From assembly GCA_934590165.1 (NCBI GenBank), contig CAKTOO010000022.1:1-50074 (forward strand): a DNA stretch of 50,074 nucleotides. The letters are read 5' to 3'. Positions within the stretch are counted from its first letter, which is position 1. Every line of letters begins with the position of its first letter. The notes under the pieces were generated by a model. The model had not been told where the DNA came from. It saw nothing but the letters and a program-made list of their open reading frames with translations, and made no database searches. The stretch is from an uncultured Dysosmobacter sp. GTDB lineage: Bacteria; Bacillota; Clostridia; Oscillospirales; Oscillospiraceae. The position numbers were made by a program, and so were the translations under genes. This document shows, piece after piece, positions 33,712-41,867 of the stretch.

Positions 33712-35094
33712 ATGACCACCGAAAAAATTCCCTACAAGATTTATCTGTCTGAAGACGAGATGCCCAAAAATTGGTACAATGTCCGGGCGGACATGAAAGT
33801 GAAGCCCGCGCCGCTGCTGAATCCCGGCACCGGAGCACCCATGGGTTTTGAGGACCTGCGGCCTGTGTTCTGCGACGAGCTCATCCGTCAGGAGCTGGAC
33901 AACGACACCCGGGAGATCCCCATTCCCCAGGAGATCCGGGACTTTTACAAAATGTACCGTCCCTCCCCCTTGGTACGGGCCTACTGCCTGGAGGAAAAGC
34001 TCCAGACTCCAGCCAAGATCTACTACAAATTTGAGGGCAACAACACCTCCGGCTCCCACAAACTCAACAGTGCCATCGCCCAAGCCTATTACGCAAAGCA
34101 GCAGGGTCTCAAAGGTGTCACCACCGAAACCGGCGCCGGCCAGTGGGGCACCGCCCTCTCCATGGCGTGCAGCTATCTGGGTCTGGACTGCAAAGTGTAC
34201 ATGGTGAAGTGCTCCTACGAGCAAAAGCCCTTCCGCCGGGAAGTCATGCGGACCTACGGCGCCTCCGTTACTCCTTCCCCCTCCATGGAAACAGAGATCG
34301 GCAAAAAGATCCTGGCGGAGCATCCCGGCACCACCGGCTCCCTGGGCTGTGCCATTTCCGAAGCGGTGGAAGCAGCCACCAGCACCCCCGGCTACCGCTA
34401 CGTACTGGGCAGCGTGCTGAATCAGGTACTGCTGCACCAGAGCATCATTGGCCTGGAGACCAAGACGGCTCTGGACAAGTACGGCATCGTCCCCGATATC
34501 ATCATCGGCTGCGCCGGCGGCGGCAGCAACCTGGGTGGCCTCATCTCCCCCTTTATGGGCGAAAAGCTGCGGGGTGAGCAGGATTACCGCATCATCGCCG
34601 TGGAACCCACCTCCTGCCCCAGCTTCACCCGGGGCAAGTTCGCCTACGATTTCTGCGACACCGGCATGGTGTGTCCCCTGGCCAAAATGTACACTCTGGG
34701 TAGCGGCTTTATTCCCTCCCCCAACCACGCCGGCGGCCTGCGGTATCACGGAATGAGCTCCATTCTCTCCCAGCTGTACCACGACGGCTACATGGAAGCC
34801 GTCTCTGTGGAGCAGACGAAGGTGTTCGAGGCGGCGGAGCAGTTTGCCCGGGTAGAGGGCATTCTCCCCGCTCCCGAATCCAGTCACGCCATCCGGGTGG
34901 CCATTGACGAGGCTCTGAAATGCAAGGAGACCGGCGAGGAGAAAACTATTGTCTTCGGCCTGACCGGTACCGGCTATTTTGATATGCTGGCCTATGAGAA
35001 GTTCCACAACGGCCAGATGAGCGACTACATCCCCACGGACGAGGAACTGGCCGCGAGTTTTGCCCAGCTCCCCAAAGTCCCCGGCCAAGTGTGA
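33712..35094 (+). CDS. Tryptophan synthase beta chain-like protein (TrpB2)
   Basis: A 460-residue PLP enzyme of the TrpB2 type, longer than TrpB1 (about 400), starting at ATG 33712 behind GAAAGGAG. GSHKLNSA contains the PLP lysine, TETGAGQWG is the catalytic-Glu loop, and CAGGGSNLGG holds the PLP phosphate. TrpB2 condenses indole with serine to tryptophan, usually without TrpA. No trpA or other trp gene is adjacent, so this looks like indole salvage from gut or cross-feeding sources (inference). The Trp T-box upstream supports a tryptophan role. Confidence 0.93.
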   Translation: MTTEKIPYKIYLSEDEMPKNWYNVRADMKVKPAPLLNPGTGAPMGFEDLRPVFCDELIRQELDNDTREIPIPQEIRDFYKMYRPSPLVRAYCLEEKLQTPAKIYYKFEGNNTSGSHKLNSAIAQAYYAKQQGLKGVTTETGAGQWGTALSMACSYLGLDCKVYMVKCSYEQKPFRREVMRTYGASVTPSPSMETEIGKKILAEHPGTTGSLGCAISEAVEAATSTPGYRYVLGSVLNQVLLHQSIIGLETKTALDKYGIVPDIIIGCAGGGSNLGGLISPFMGEKLRGEQDYRIIAVEPTSCPSFTRGKFAYDFCDTGMVCPLAKMYTLGSGFIPSPNHAGGLRYHGMSSILSQLYHDGYMEAVSVEQTKVFEAAEQFARVEGILPAPESSHAIRVAIDEALKCKETGEEKTIVFGLTGTGYFDMLAYEKFHNGQMSDYIPTDEELAASFAQLPKVPGQV

Positions 35095-35240
35095 CCGGAT
35101 TTCCGAAACCGTACACATAAAGGCTGCGGGTACCGCGATACAGCCCCTGTTCCCAAAGCACTTGCTGTTCCTTATTTTGCGGAACTCCTTGGCTTTAATG
35201 TGCGGTGTGGCCGCGTGATAAAAATTTTTGCTCCAGCAAT

Positions 35241-35285
35241 AAAAAGCTCCGGGAGTGCGTTCGTTTCGCGCTCCCGGGGCTTTTT
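35241..35285. terminator. Shared terminator between trpB2 and mnmM
   Basis: AGCTCCGGGAG / CTCCCGGGGCT with T5 on the plus strand and T5 on the minus strand; it touches the mnmM stop codon. Between 35095 and 35240 I see nothing else. Confidence 0.8.
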
Positions 35286-35842
35286 CAGGCTTCCTTCCAG
35301 ATAAAAATGGGCAGAGGCGGCTCTCCCCGCCGGTTGCTCCACTGGCAGCAAAGAACTGTGTACATCCTATCATCCACGGTCTTCAAATACTCCAGAACTG
35401 CATCCCGTTCTTCGTAGCCATTCTCCTTTCCATAGTACAGGGCAATGGCCATGACGCCGCCAGGCCGCAGAAGCCGCAGTCCCGCTCCGATGGCTGCCAC
35501 GGAAGACTCCGCCCGAGTAAAAATACGAGGGTCGCCGCCGGGCAAGCGGCCGAAATTGAACACTACGCAGTCTACCGTCCCCGCCCGGGCATACTGCTCC
35601 ATGTGGGCATGGCTATCCAGGATCACCTGGGCGGAAAGGCCCCCCTGCTCCAGCAGGGCCCGAGTCTGATCCACCGCACTTTGCTGAATGTCAAAGGCCA
35701 GCACCCTGCCCCGCTCCCCCGCCAGGCGGCACAGCAGCGCCGTGTCCCGGCCCCGACCTGCCGTGGCGTCAATACACAGCGCCCCTTCTTTCACATGGTG
35801 CCGCAAAAATTCATGGACCACTCCCAGCGTATTCAGCCGCAT
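35285..35842 (-). CDS. mnmM: tRNA wobble-uridine methyltransferase MnmM (YtqB)
   Basis: A 185-residue Rossmann methyltransferase of the rRNA_methylase (YtqB) family. CIDATAGRGRDTALLC is the SAM-binding motif I, VLAFDIQ motif II, and DCVVFNFGRLPGGD the family-specific motif IV; it ends with PPLPIFIWKEA. YtqB/MnmM performs the last step from nm5 to mnm5 (s2)U34 in tRNA of Gram-positive bacteria lacking the MnmC enzyme. AAGGAG precedes the ATG. It is transcribed alone, convergent with trpB2. Confidence 0.9.
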   Translation of the reverse strand: MRLNTLGVVHEFLRHHVKEGALCIDATAGRGRDTALLCRLAGERGRVLAFDIQQSAVDQTRALLEQGGLSAQVILDSHAHMEQYARAGTVDCVVFNFGRLPGGDPRIFTRAESSVAAIGAGLRLLRPGGVMAIALYYGKENGYEERDAVLEYLKTVDDRMYTVLCCQWSNRRGEPPLPIFIWKEA

Positions 35843-35911
35843 TTCTTTTACTCCTTTTTCGCTTTTTTCTGACGCCGCATATTTGCGGAGAAAATTTCCA
35901 ACAAAAAAACA

Positions 35912-35940
35912 GCATATTCCCCCTCTTTCGAGTCAAACTA
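35912..35940 (+). promoter_or_regulatory. Sigma-G/F-type forespore promoter of the SASP gene
   Basis: GCATA, a 17-base spacer, CAAACTA: one mismatch from the GHATR / CATxxTA pattern of forespore sigma factors, upstream of a spore-protein gene. Confidence 0.6.
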
Positions 35941-35996
35941 TGCTCGCGATACCCAGTGACCCAGCAAGTATGATTGATGAAAAGGAGAAACGGATT

Positions 35997-36194
35997 ATGT
36001 CTAGCAAGAATTCCAACAAGATCAATGTTCCCGAGGCCCGCGCCGCTATGGATAAGTTCAAGATGGAAGCTGCCGCCGAGGTGGGCGTCAACCTGAAGGA
36101 AGGCTACAACGGCGACCTGACCTCCCGCGAGGCCGGCTCTGTCGGCGGCCAGATGGTCAAAAAGATGATCGAGTCCTACGAAAAGAACCTGTAA
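35997..36194 (+). CDS. Alpha/beta-type small acid-soluble spore protein
   Basis: 65 residues from ATG 35997 (AAAGGAG upstream). It carries VNLKEGYNGDLTSREAGSVG and GGQMVKKMIESYE, the two conserved blocks of alpha/beta SASPs that coat spore DNA and protect it from UV and heat. The usual germination-protease site (E-I/F-A) is represented only loosely by the KFKMEAAAEVG section. Its promoter looks forespore-specific. It is good evidence that the organism forms spores. Confidence 0.93.
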   Translation: MSSKNSNKINVPEARAAMDKFKMEAAAEVGVNLKEGYNGDLTSREAGSVGGQMVKKMIESYEKNL

Positions 36195-36208
36195 CGCATC
36201 CCCGGTGT

Positions 36209-36241
36209 AAAGGAGAGGCGGCTTACGCCGCCTCTCCTTTT
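36209..36241. terminator. Shared terminator of SASP and Rrf2 genes
   Basis: AAAGGAGAGGCGGC / GCCGCCTCTCCTTT, loop TTAC, T4 on the plus strand and TTT on the minus strand. Confidence 0.88.
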
Positions 36242-36244
36242 ATA

Positions 36245-36697
36245 TCATTTCTCATCGACGGTGCCGGATGCCGGACCGTGCTGCTTGCGCTGCTGCTCCG
36301 CCAGCAGGTCTGCCAGAGTGAAACGGTCGATATAGTCGTTCACCACCGCGTACAGACCGGACCAGAAATCCAGTGTGGGACATTCATCACACCGCTCGCA
36401 ATGGTTTTCCGGCCCCTCCAAACAGGCCACCGGCGCAAGGTCCCCCTCCGTCAGCCGCAGGATATCCCCCAGGGAATACGCCTCCGGCGGCTTGGTCAGC
36501 TGGTATCCGCCCTGAGAGCCGCGGCTGCTGCGCAGCATACCGGCCTTGCTGAGACTGCCGGCGATTTGCTCCAGGTATTTCACGGAGATCTCCTGCCGGG
36601 CTGCCACATCCTTCAGCGACACATATCCCGTTCCGCCGCTGGCGGCCACATCCAGCATCAGCCGCAGGGCATAGCGCCCTTTTGTGGAAATTCTCAT
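36245..36697 (-). CDS. Rrf2-family transcription regulator (IscR/CymR-like)
   Basis: A 150-residue winged-helix regulator. MRISTKGRYALRLMLDVA and the recognition helix ISVKYLEQIAGSLSKAG are diagnostic. The effector loop has CLEGPENHCERCDEC, more cysteines than the three that hold the [2Fe-2S] cluster of IscR, so cluster binding is likely (CymR-type members lack it). GGGGGAG precedes the ATG. No isc/suf or cysteine genes are adjacent, so its targets must be elsewhere. Confidence 0.92.
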   Translation of the reverse strand: MRISTKGRYALRLMLDVAASGGTGYVSLKDVAARQEISVKYLEQIAGSLSKAGMLRSSRGSQGGYQLTKPPEAYSLGDILRLTEGDLAPVACLEGPENHCERCDECPTLDFWSGLYAVVNDYIDRFTLADLLAEQQRKQHGPASGTVDEK

Positions 36698-36840
36698 ACA
36701 CCGCTCCCCCTTTTTTATTTCCTATTTTGCCATAGGAAAAGCAGGATTGCAAGCGTCCCCGTCCGAAAAAAGCGCGGCGCCGCATATTTTTTTCAGATGC
36801 CGCCAACCTATTCACAAGGATTTTCAAAGGAGGTCTGCCC

Positions 36841-37656
36841 ATGCTTCGCTTATCCCGCGCACTGGGCGCGGCAGCCCTTGTGCTGGTCTGCGCCCTGCTG
36901 GTTTGGAAGGTATCCGGCCTGGATGTTTCTCTTTCCGCCTCGGCTCCCGCGGCTGTCCCCGCCTCCACTGACAACTGGGGACTGTCCTTTCCCGTGGAGG
37001 GGCAATCGCCGGTTGGCAACGCCACTGTGGAGGATCTGGCCCAGTACGACACCTGGTATCTGGGTGACACCAGCCAAAAGATCATTTACCTGACCTTTGA
37101 CTGCGGCTATGAAAACGGCTACACGGAATCCATTCTGGACACACTGAAAAAGCACAATGCCCCCGCTGCCTTCTTCGTGGTGGGCAACATGATTGAAACA
37201 GCACCGGACATCATCCGCCGCATGGCAGCGGATGGTCATATTGTGGGCAACCACACCTACCACCACCCGGATATGTCCAGCATCGCCGACCAGGCGTCCT
37301 TCCAAAAGGAGCTGGACTCTCTGGCGGCGCTGTACCAGGAGACGACCGGAGAGGAGCTGCCCCGGTACTACCGCCCGCCCCAGGGAAAATACAACACGGA
37401 AAACCTGCGCCAGGCCAAAGAACTGGGCTACCGGACCATTTTGTGGAGCCTTGCCTACGTGGACTGGTATGTGGATGACCAGCCCACGGCGGAGCAGGCC
37501 TATGCCAAGCTGCTGCCCCGCATCCACAGCGGCGCCATCGTGCTGCTGCACTCCACCTCTCGCACCAACGCCGAGATTCTGGATGATCTGCTGACGAAAT
37601 GGGAGGACATGGGCTACACCTTCGCCTCCCTGGACGAGCTGCCCGCCGCCCAATAA
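36841..37656 (+). CDS. pdaA: Spore-cortex delta-lactam de-N-acetylase PdaA
   Basis: A 271-residue exported polysaccharide deacetylase. An N-terminal membrane/signal segment (about 7-24) precedes the NodB domain (about 75-265). YLTFDCGYENGYTE replaces the usual TFDDG, as in PdaA, where the metal Asp is partly substituted. HIVGNHTYHHPD gives the metal His pair, YYRPPQGKYN motif 3, and IVLLHSTS the last motif. PdaA removes acetyl groups from muramic acid so that the spore cortex can form muramic delta-lactam, needed for germination. AAAGGAGG lies before the ATG. It sits near the SASP gene, in keeping with spore formation. Confidence 0.92.
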   Translation: MLRLSRALGAAALVLVCALLVWKVSGLDVSLSASAPAAVPASTDNWGLSFPVEGQSPVGNATVEDLAQYDTWYLGDTSQKIIYLTFDCGYENGYTESILDTLKKHNAPAAFFVVGNMIETAPDIIRRMAADGHIVGNHTYHHPDMSSIADQASFQKELDSLAALYQETTGEELPRYYRPPQGKYNTENLRQAKELGYRTILWSLAYVDWYVDDQPTAEQAYAKLLPRIHSGAIVLLHSTSRTNAEILDDLLTKWEDMGYTFASLDELPAAQ

Positions 37657-37657
37657 G

Positions 37658-37695
37658 TAAAAACGGAGCTGCCTCCCAAAAGGAGGCGGCTCCGT
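37658..37695 (-). terminator. Terminator of the TraX-family gene
   Basis: ACGGAGCCGCCTCC / GGAGGCAGCTCCGT on the minus strand (one G-U pair) with T5; no T-run on the plus strand. Confidence 0.8.
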
Positions 37696-37703
37696 CGGAC
37701 CGC

Positions 37704-38477
37704 TCACCGAAGCAGCGAAAACAACAGGTACAGCACCAGCAGGTGGAGTGGGTAAAAAGCATACGCCGCATACTGGGTCCACCGGCCGCCGGGGCCTTTT
37801 TTCCCGTTATACAGCCAGATGGGCACCAGTGCCAGCACTGCAAAGCCCTGGACGGGGAATTCAAATGGATAGCCGGCCACCGTCAGCGGGAGACACCATC
37901 CCTTGAACCACACCACGTTCAGCGCCACCATGGCCGCCAGCTGAACCGCCCAGGCCATTGGGAAATCCCGGAACAGGTAAAAGGCGATGACGGTCATAAC
38001 GCCCTTAGCCCCATAATCCACCATGCCCACAGTGCCCAAGAGGCAGGCCACCGCCGCCACGGCCACGCCTTTGACCGCCGCTCCGGGTGTCCGCTTTTTC
38101 CGGGCCTTGTCCAGCGCGGAAATGGCCCACAGACCCAGCAGCAGGGTGAACAGAACGTTCTGGTGGAAGGGATAGAAGACCGTGCCGCCCTGGTTCAGGT
38201 CGAAGGGGATCTCCGAGATGATGGCGAACAGCAGCAGCCGCTTGGCATACCGCCTCACATCCGCCGTATGGAAAAAGCCCTCTGAAATCTGAAAGGCAAA
38301 GATAGGAAATGCCAACCGACCCAAAAAGGTCATCCAGTCACTGCCCGGGACCAAGGTGGCCCACAGATGGTCCAGCACCATGCAGAGGATGGCCAGCAGG
38401 CGAAGGGTCATGGCATCCATACCGCCGAAAGGTTTTTTCAAAAAGGGGCTGCTGCCCGTTTTCTGTCTTTGTTCCAT
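37704..38477 (-). CDS. TraX-family membrane protein
   Basis: A 257-residue protein with about eight membrane helices. LAILCMVLDHLWATL, then GRLAFPIFAFQISEGFFHT, and the end YAFYPLHLLVLYLLF match the TraX family, named after F-pilin acetylation but widespread in Firmicutes without conjugation. The acyltransferase-3-like core (conserved His in MVLDH) suggests transfer of acyl groups to a surface molecule. AGGAGT precedes the ATG. No conjugation genes are near. Substrate unknown. Confidence 0.88.
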   Translation of the reverse strand: MEQRQKTGSSPFLKKPFGGMDAMTLRLLAILCMVLDHLWATLVPGSDWMTFLGRLAFPIFAFQISEGFFHTADVRRYAKRLLLFAIISEIPFDLNQGGTVFYPFHQNVLFTLLLGLWAISALDKARKKRTPGAAVKGVAVAAVACLLGTVGMVDYGAKGVMTVIAFYLFRDFPMAWAVQLAAMVALNVVWFKGWCLPLTVAGYPFEFPVQGFAVLALVPIWLYNGKKGPGGRWTQYAAYAFYPLHLLVLYLLFSLLR

Positions 38478-38530
38478 AGTGTACTCCTATTCATCGTTCT
38501 ATATTGAAGACGCTTCCTGCCGCTGAAAGG

Positions 38531-39427
38531 TTACCAAAAAGCACTGCCCTGCTCCACATCATCCCGCAGGAACGCCGCATGAATGGCATTCAGCACTCGC
38601 TTTTTGTCTCCGCTCCACAGCGGCGCCAGCAGGTCCCGCTTGGCGCCGTCACCGGTGAGGCGGTGGATGACCATTTCCCGGGGAACGCTGCGGACACAAT
38701 CCTCCAGCAGGCCGATATACCCCTCCAGGTCCGGCAGCACCACCCGCCCCGCCTGCCAGTCCGCAGCCAGGTCCGTGCCCCGCAGCACGTGAAGCAGATG
38801 AAACTTGACGCCCTCCGCCCCGGAGTGTCCGATGTACCGGGCAGTCTCCATCATCATCTCCCGATCCTCCCCCGGGAGGCCCAGGATCTGGTGGACTACC
38901 ACCGTCACGCCGATGGCACGCAGGTCCGTCACCGCCCGGTCAAACACGGACAGCCCGTAGCCCCGGCGAATATAGGCGGCGCTGGCGGGATGGATGGTCT
39001 GAAGCCCCAGTTCCACCCACACGGGCTTCTTTTCCCGCAGCTCCGCCAGCAGTTTCAGCACTTCCTGCCCCAGACAATCCGGCCGGGTGGCAATGGACAG
39101 TGCCGCGACTTCCTCCGGCTCCAGAGCCGCCGCATACAACTGCCGCAGCCGGTCCACCGGACCGTAGGTATTGGTGAAGGACTGAAAATAGGCAATATAG
39201 CGGGCATTTTGCCCCGCCTTTGCCGCTATCCGCTCCTGAGCCGCCGCCAGCTGCCGGCGGATGTCTCCCGCCGCCGCGAACGCCCCGGCGCCGTCACAGA
39301 AAATGCAGCCCCGGCTACCCAGTGTTCCGTCCCGGTTGGGGCAGGTGCAGCCGGAGGACAGGGAGAGCTTGTACACTTTTGTGCCGTAAGCCGCCTTTAA
39401 ATGGCTGCTGAGATCGTTCCAATACAT
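38531..39427 (-). CDS. Radical SAM protein, YtqA/YhcC (TIGR01212) type
   Basis: About 298 residues from ATG 39427, preferred over 39469 because AAAGGAG precedes it. The family's cluster motif CTCPNRDG...GCIFCDG differs from the standard CX3CX2C: an early Cys is followed about 12 residues later by CxxC. SIATRPDCL and VWVELGLQTIH are further family marks. Function is not firmly established; a role in tRNA or sulfur chemistry has been suggested because its partner in bacilli is ytqB/mnmM, which here lies 2.7 kb away. The start overlaps the upstream region of the divergent tocopherol-cyclase-like gene. Confidence 0.92.
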   Translation of the reverse strand: MYWNDLSSHLKAAYGTKVYKLSLSSGCTCPNRDGTLGSRGCIFCDGAGAFAAAGDIRRQLAAAQERIAAKAGQNARYIAYFQSFTNTYGPVDRLRQLYAAALEPEEVAALSIATRPDCLGQEVLKLLAELREKKPVWVELGLQTIHPASAAYIRRGYGLSVFDRAVTDLRAIGVTVVVHQILGLPGEDREMMMETARYIGHSGAEGVKFHLLHVLRGTDLAADWQAGRVVLPDLEGYIGLLEDCVRSVPREMVIHRLTGDGAKRDLLAPLWSGDKKRVLNAIHAAFLRDDVEQGSAFW

Positions 39428-39535
39428 AAGCTGCTCCTTTCTTTCTTCCTCAGTATACCTGACTTCCATCCGGTTGCCAAGACCTTAAAGGGGAATGGTT
39501 TGGGCGCTTGTTTCTCCGCTATGGGAGGTTCATCC

Positions 39536-40393
39536 ATGAACGATTATTTTTGCGGCTGGTACTATAAGTGCCAGTCTGAAAGAGAAACTTTGGCCGTCAT
39601 CCCCGCCCTTCACCGGACCGGCGGCAAAACCACCTGCTCCATCCAGCTCATCACCGACGCCGCCTCCTGGAGCGTGCCTTTCCCCGGCTCCGCTTTCCGG
39701 GAGGACGGCGGGCAGGTAGTCATCGGCGAAAACCGCTTTGGCCCCCAGGGACTGCATCTGCATCTCCGCGCTCCCGGCCTCTTTGCGTCAGGTACGCTCC
39801 GGTTTGGCCCCTTCACGCCCCTTCACTACGATATCATGGGCCCTCTCCGCTATGTGCCCTTTTTGGAGTGCCGCCACAGCGTGTTCAGTATGCGCCACAC
39901 CGTGGCGGGGACGCTGCAAATCAACGGCGTATCCCGTGTGTTCCAAAACGGCACCGGATACGCGGAGGGCGACCGGGGCCGCTCATTCCCGAAGGGATAC
40001 GTCTGGACCCAATGCGCCCTTCAGGACGGGGCGCTGATGCTGGCCGCGGCGGATATTCCCTGGGGCGGCCTCCATTTCACCGGGGTTGCCGCCGCCGTCC
40101 TCTGGCAGGGGAAGCAGTACCGCCTTGCCACCTATCTGGGCGCAAAGGTCGTTGATATCCAAAACGGCGCTGTTACCATCCGGCAAGGCCGTGCCCGCCC
40201 GACAGCCAGGCTGCTGGAGCCATCGGCTCAGCCCCTTCGGGCACCTTCCGGCGGTGCCATGGTACGGACCATTCACGAGCATGCCGCCTGCAGGGCCTTT
40301 TACCGCTTCCAAATCGGTGAAAACACTCTCTTTGCGCTGGAGGTCCCCAATGCCTCCTTTGAATATGAATTCTCAAGAGAAGGAGCTGTTTGA
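39536..40393 (+). CDS. Tocopherol-cyclase-family protein
   Basis: 285 residues from ATG 39536 (GGGAGG upstream). The start NDYFCGWYYKCQSERETLAVIPAL is typical of the tocopherol-cyclase-like (Pfam) family, whose Firmicutes members have no known tie to tocopherol. Alternating strands and SVFSMRHTVAGTLQINGV, PKGYVWTQC and YYR-like elements suit the lipocalin-like double fold. No signal peptide or membrane segment is visible. It probably binds a hydrophobic ligand (inference). It precedes the RNA methyltransferase gene by 57 bases. Confidence 0.8.
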   Translation: MNDYFCGWYYKCQSERETLAVIPALHRTGGKTTCSIQLITDAASWSVPFPGSAFREDGGQVVIGENRFGPQGLHLHLRAPGLFASGTLRFGPFTPLHYDIMGPLRYVPFLECRHSVFSMRHTVAGTLQINGVSRVFQNGTGYAEGDRGRSFPKGYVWTQCALQDGALMLAAADIPWGGLHFTGVAAAVLWQGKQYRLATYLGAKVVDIQNGAVTIRQGRARPTARLLEPSAQPLRAPSGGAMVRTIHEHAACRAFYRFQIGENTLFALEVPNASFEYEFSREGAV

Positions 40394-40450
40394 CACGTTT
40401 CGGACGGGAGGCTATAATGGCTTCAAAAGATCATTTGCAAGGAGCCGCCT

Positions 40451-41278
40451 ATGCCGAACATCATCGAGGTCACCGACCTTTCCTCCCCCGCCCTGGATGC
40501 CTTTGCCCGTCTGACGGAGGGGCAGCTTCGCCGCCGGCTGGAGCCGGAAAAAGGCCTTTTCATCGCGGAGAGTCCCAAGGTGATCCAACGGGCCCTGGAC
40601 GCCGGATACGAGCCCGTCTCCCTGCTGATGGAGCGCAGGCAGGTGGACGGTCCGGCCCGGGAGATCGTGGCCCGCTGCGGAGACGTTCCCATCTACACCG
40701 CCGACCGGGAAGTCCTGGCGTCATTGACCGGCTATCCCCTGACCCGGGGCGTGCTGTGCGCCATGCGGCGCCCGCCGCTGCCCAGTGTGGAGGCTCTTTG
40801 TACCGGGAAGCGGCGGATCGCAGTACTGGAGAGCATTGTGGACCCCACCAATGTGGGCGCTATTTTCCGCTCCGCCGCCGCACTGAATATGGACGCCGTG
40901 CTGGTGACGCCCACCTGCTGCGACCCTCTGTACCGTCGGTCGGTGCGAGTCAGCATGGGCACGGTGTTTCAGGTGCCTTGGACGTACATCGGAAGCACTC
41001 CCACCGACTGGCCTGGACCGGGCATGGAACGGCTGCGGAGCCTTGGCTTCCGCACCGCCGCCATGGCCCTGTGCGACACGTCCGTCAGCATTGAGGACCC
41101 CCGCCTGGCGGCGGAGAAGCGGCTGGCCATCGTGCTTGGCACGGAGGGCGACGGCCTCTCGCCCCACACCATCGCCGCCTGCGACTATACTGTGCGCATC
41201 CCCATGGCCCACCAGGTGGACTCTTTGAACGTGGCGGCGGCCAGCGCCGTGGCCTTCTGGCAGCTGCGGGCCCGGTAA
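40451..41278 (+). CDS. TrmH/SpoU-family RNA 2'-O-methyltransferase
   Basis: 275 residues. Residues 1-110 form an RNA-binding substrate domain, and 120-275 the knotted SPOUT domain with motif 1 VDPTNVGAIFRSA, motif 2 LGTEGDGLS and motif 3 IPMAHQVDSLNVAAA. These are intact, so it should methylate a ribose in rRNA or tRNA using SAM. The exact nucleotide cannot be told (TrmH, RlmB and TsnR-like members share the motifs). AAGGAG precedes the ATG. Confidence 0.92.
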   Translation: MPNIIEVTDLSSPALDAFARLTEGQLRRRLEPEKGLFIAESPKVIQRALDAGYEPVSLLMERRQVDGPAREIVARCGDVPIYTADREVLASLTGYPLTRGVLCAMRRPPLPSVEALCTGKRRIAVLESIVDPTNVGAIFRSAAALNMDAVLVTPTCCDPLYRRSVRVSMGTVFQVPWTYIGSTPTDWPGPGMERLRSLGFRTAAMALCDTSVSIEDPRLAAEKRLAIVLGTEGDGLSPHTIAACDYTVRIPMAHQVDSLNVAAASAVAFWQLRAR

Positions 41279-41301
41279 GATAACGCCACAGTGATATGCA
41301 A

Positions 41302-41338
41302 AAGCAGCGGTTTTCAGCTGAAAACCGCTGCTTGTTTC
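41302..41338 (+). terminator. Terminator of the RNA methyltransferase gene
   Basis: A 16-bp perfect palindrome (AAGCAGCGGTTTTCAG and complement) followed by GTTTCT; it touches the end of the convergent SOD gene. Confidence 0.75.
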
Positions 41339-41784
41339 TACGCCCGCCGAATCACTCCACAGGCAATTTTTGTGCCCGCATTACCTGCGGGCTGGGTATG
41401 GAAATCATCCGCTCCGCCGTGGATGACCACAGTCCGTCCGATAACATCCGATACGGAAAAACGGTCGGTCAGCACCGCCAGGTATGCCCCGCCGCCGCAA
41501 AGCAGCAGTGGCGGCAGATCTCCCGCATGCCTGGGGTGCGCTTCACCGCTAGGGTTGTAGTGCCCTCCCGTGTCTGAAAAATTCTCTCCGGAGCAGCTGC
41601 CTCCCTCATGGATATGGAGAGCGAAAAAGCCCGTTTCACTCTCCCGCGGCAGCCCGGACACATGGACGGCCACCAGAACGGCGCCGCGCTTTTGATAAAA
41701 CTGGATCTCTCCGGACAGGCACGGGGTCTCGGGGCCGCCCTGCATACACGCCACGGCATCCGGGCAGGCTGGACAAATGTACAT
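41338..41784 (-). CDS. Cu/Zn superoxide dismutase-family protein
   Basis: 148 residues if started at the second of two consecutive ATGs (41784; 41787 is possible, with AGGTGAT very close). ALHIHEGGSC gives the HxH copper ligands, GGHYNP the bridging His region, HPRHAGDLPP zinc ligands, and VVIHGGADDFHTQPAGNAGTKIACGVI the C-terminal His and the Cys of the structural disulfide. There is no signal peptide; the N-terminus is a Cys-rich CPACPDAVAC stretch, suggesting a cytoplasmic location or an added metal site. Superoxide removal is presumed. It is odd in a strict anaerobe but occurs in gut Clostridia. Confidence 0.88.
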   Translation of the reverse strand: MYICPACPDAVACMQGGPETPCLSGEIQFYQKRGAVLVAVHVSGLPRESETGFFALHIHEGGSCSGENFSDTGGHYNPSGEAHPRHAGDLPPLLLCGGGAYLAVLTDRFSVSDVIGRTVVIHGGADDFHTQPAGNAGTKIACGVIRRA

Positions 41785-41867
41785 CATATCACCTCGCCGC
41801 CAGTGTATGCGGCGGCGATCCGGTCCGTGAAAAGCGCACAGCCCCCGGTCCGCGGCGGCTTCCTGCC

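Noticed and set aside
33295..35373. Long minus-strand reading frame of 692 codons
   Set aside because: Antisense to the T-box leader and trpB2; no recognisable domain and no ribosome site.
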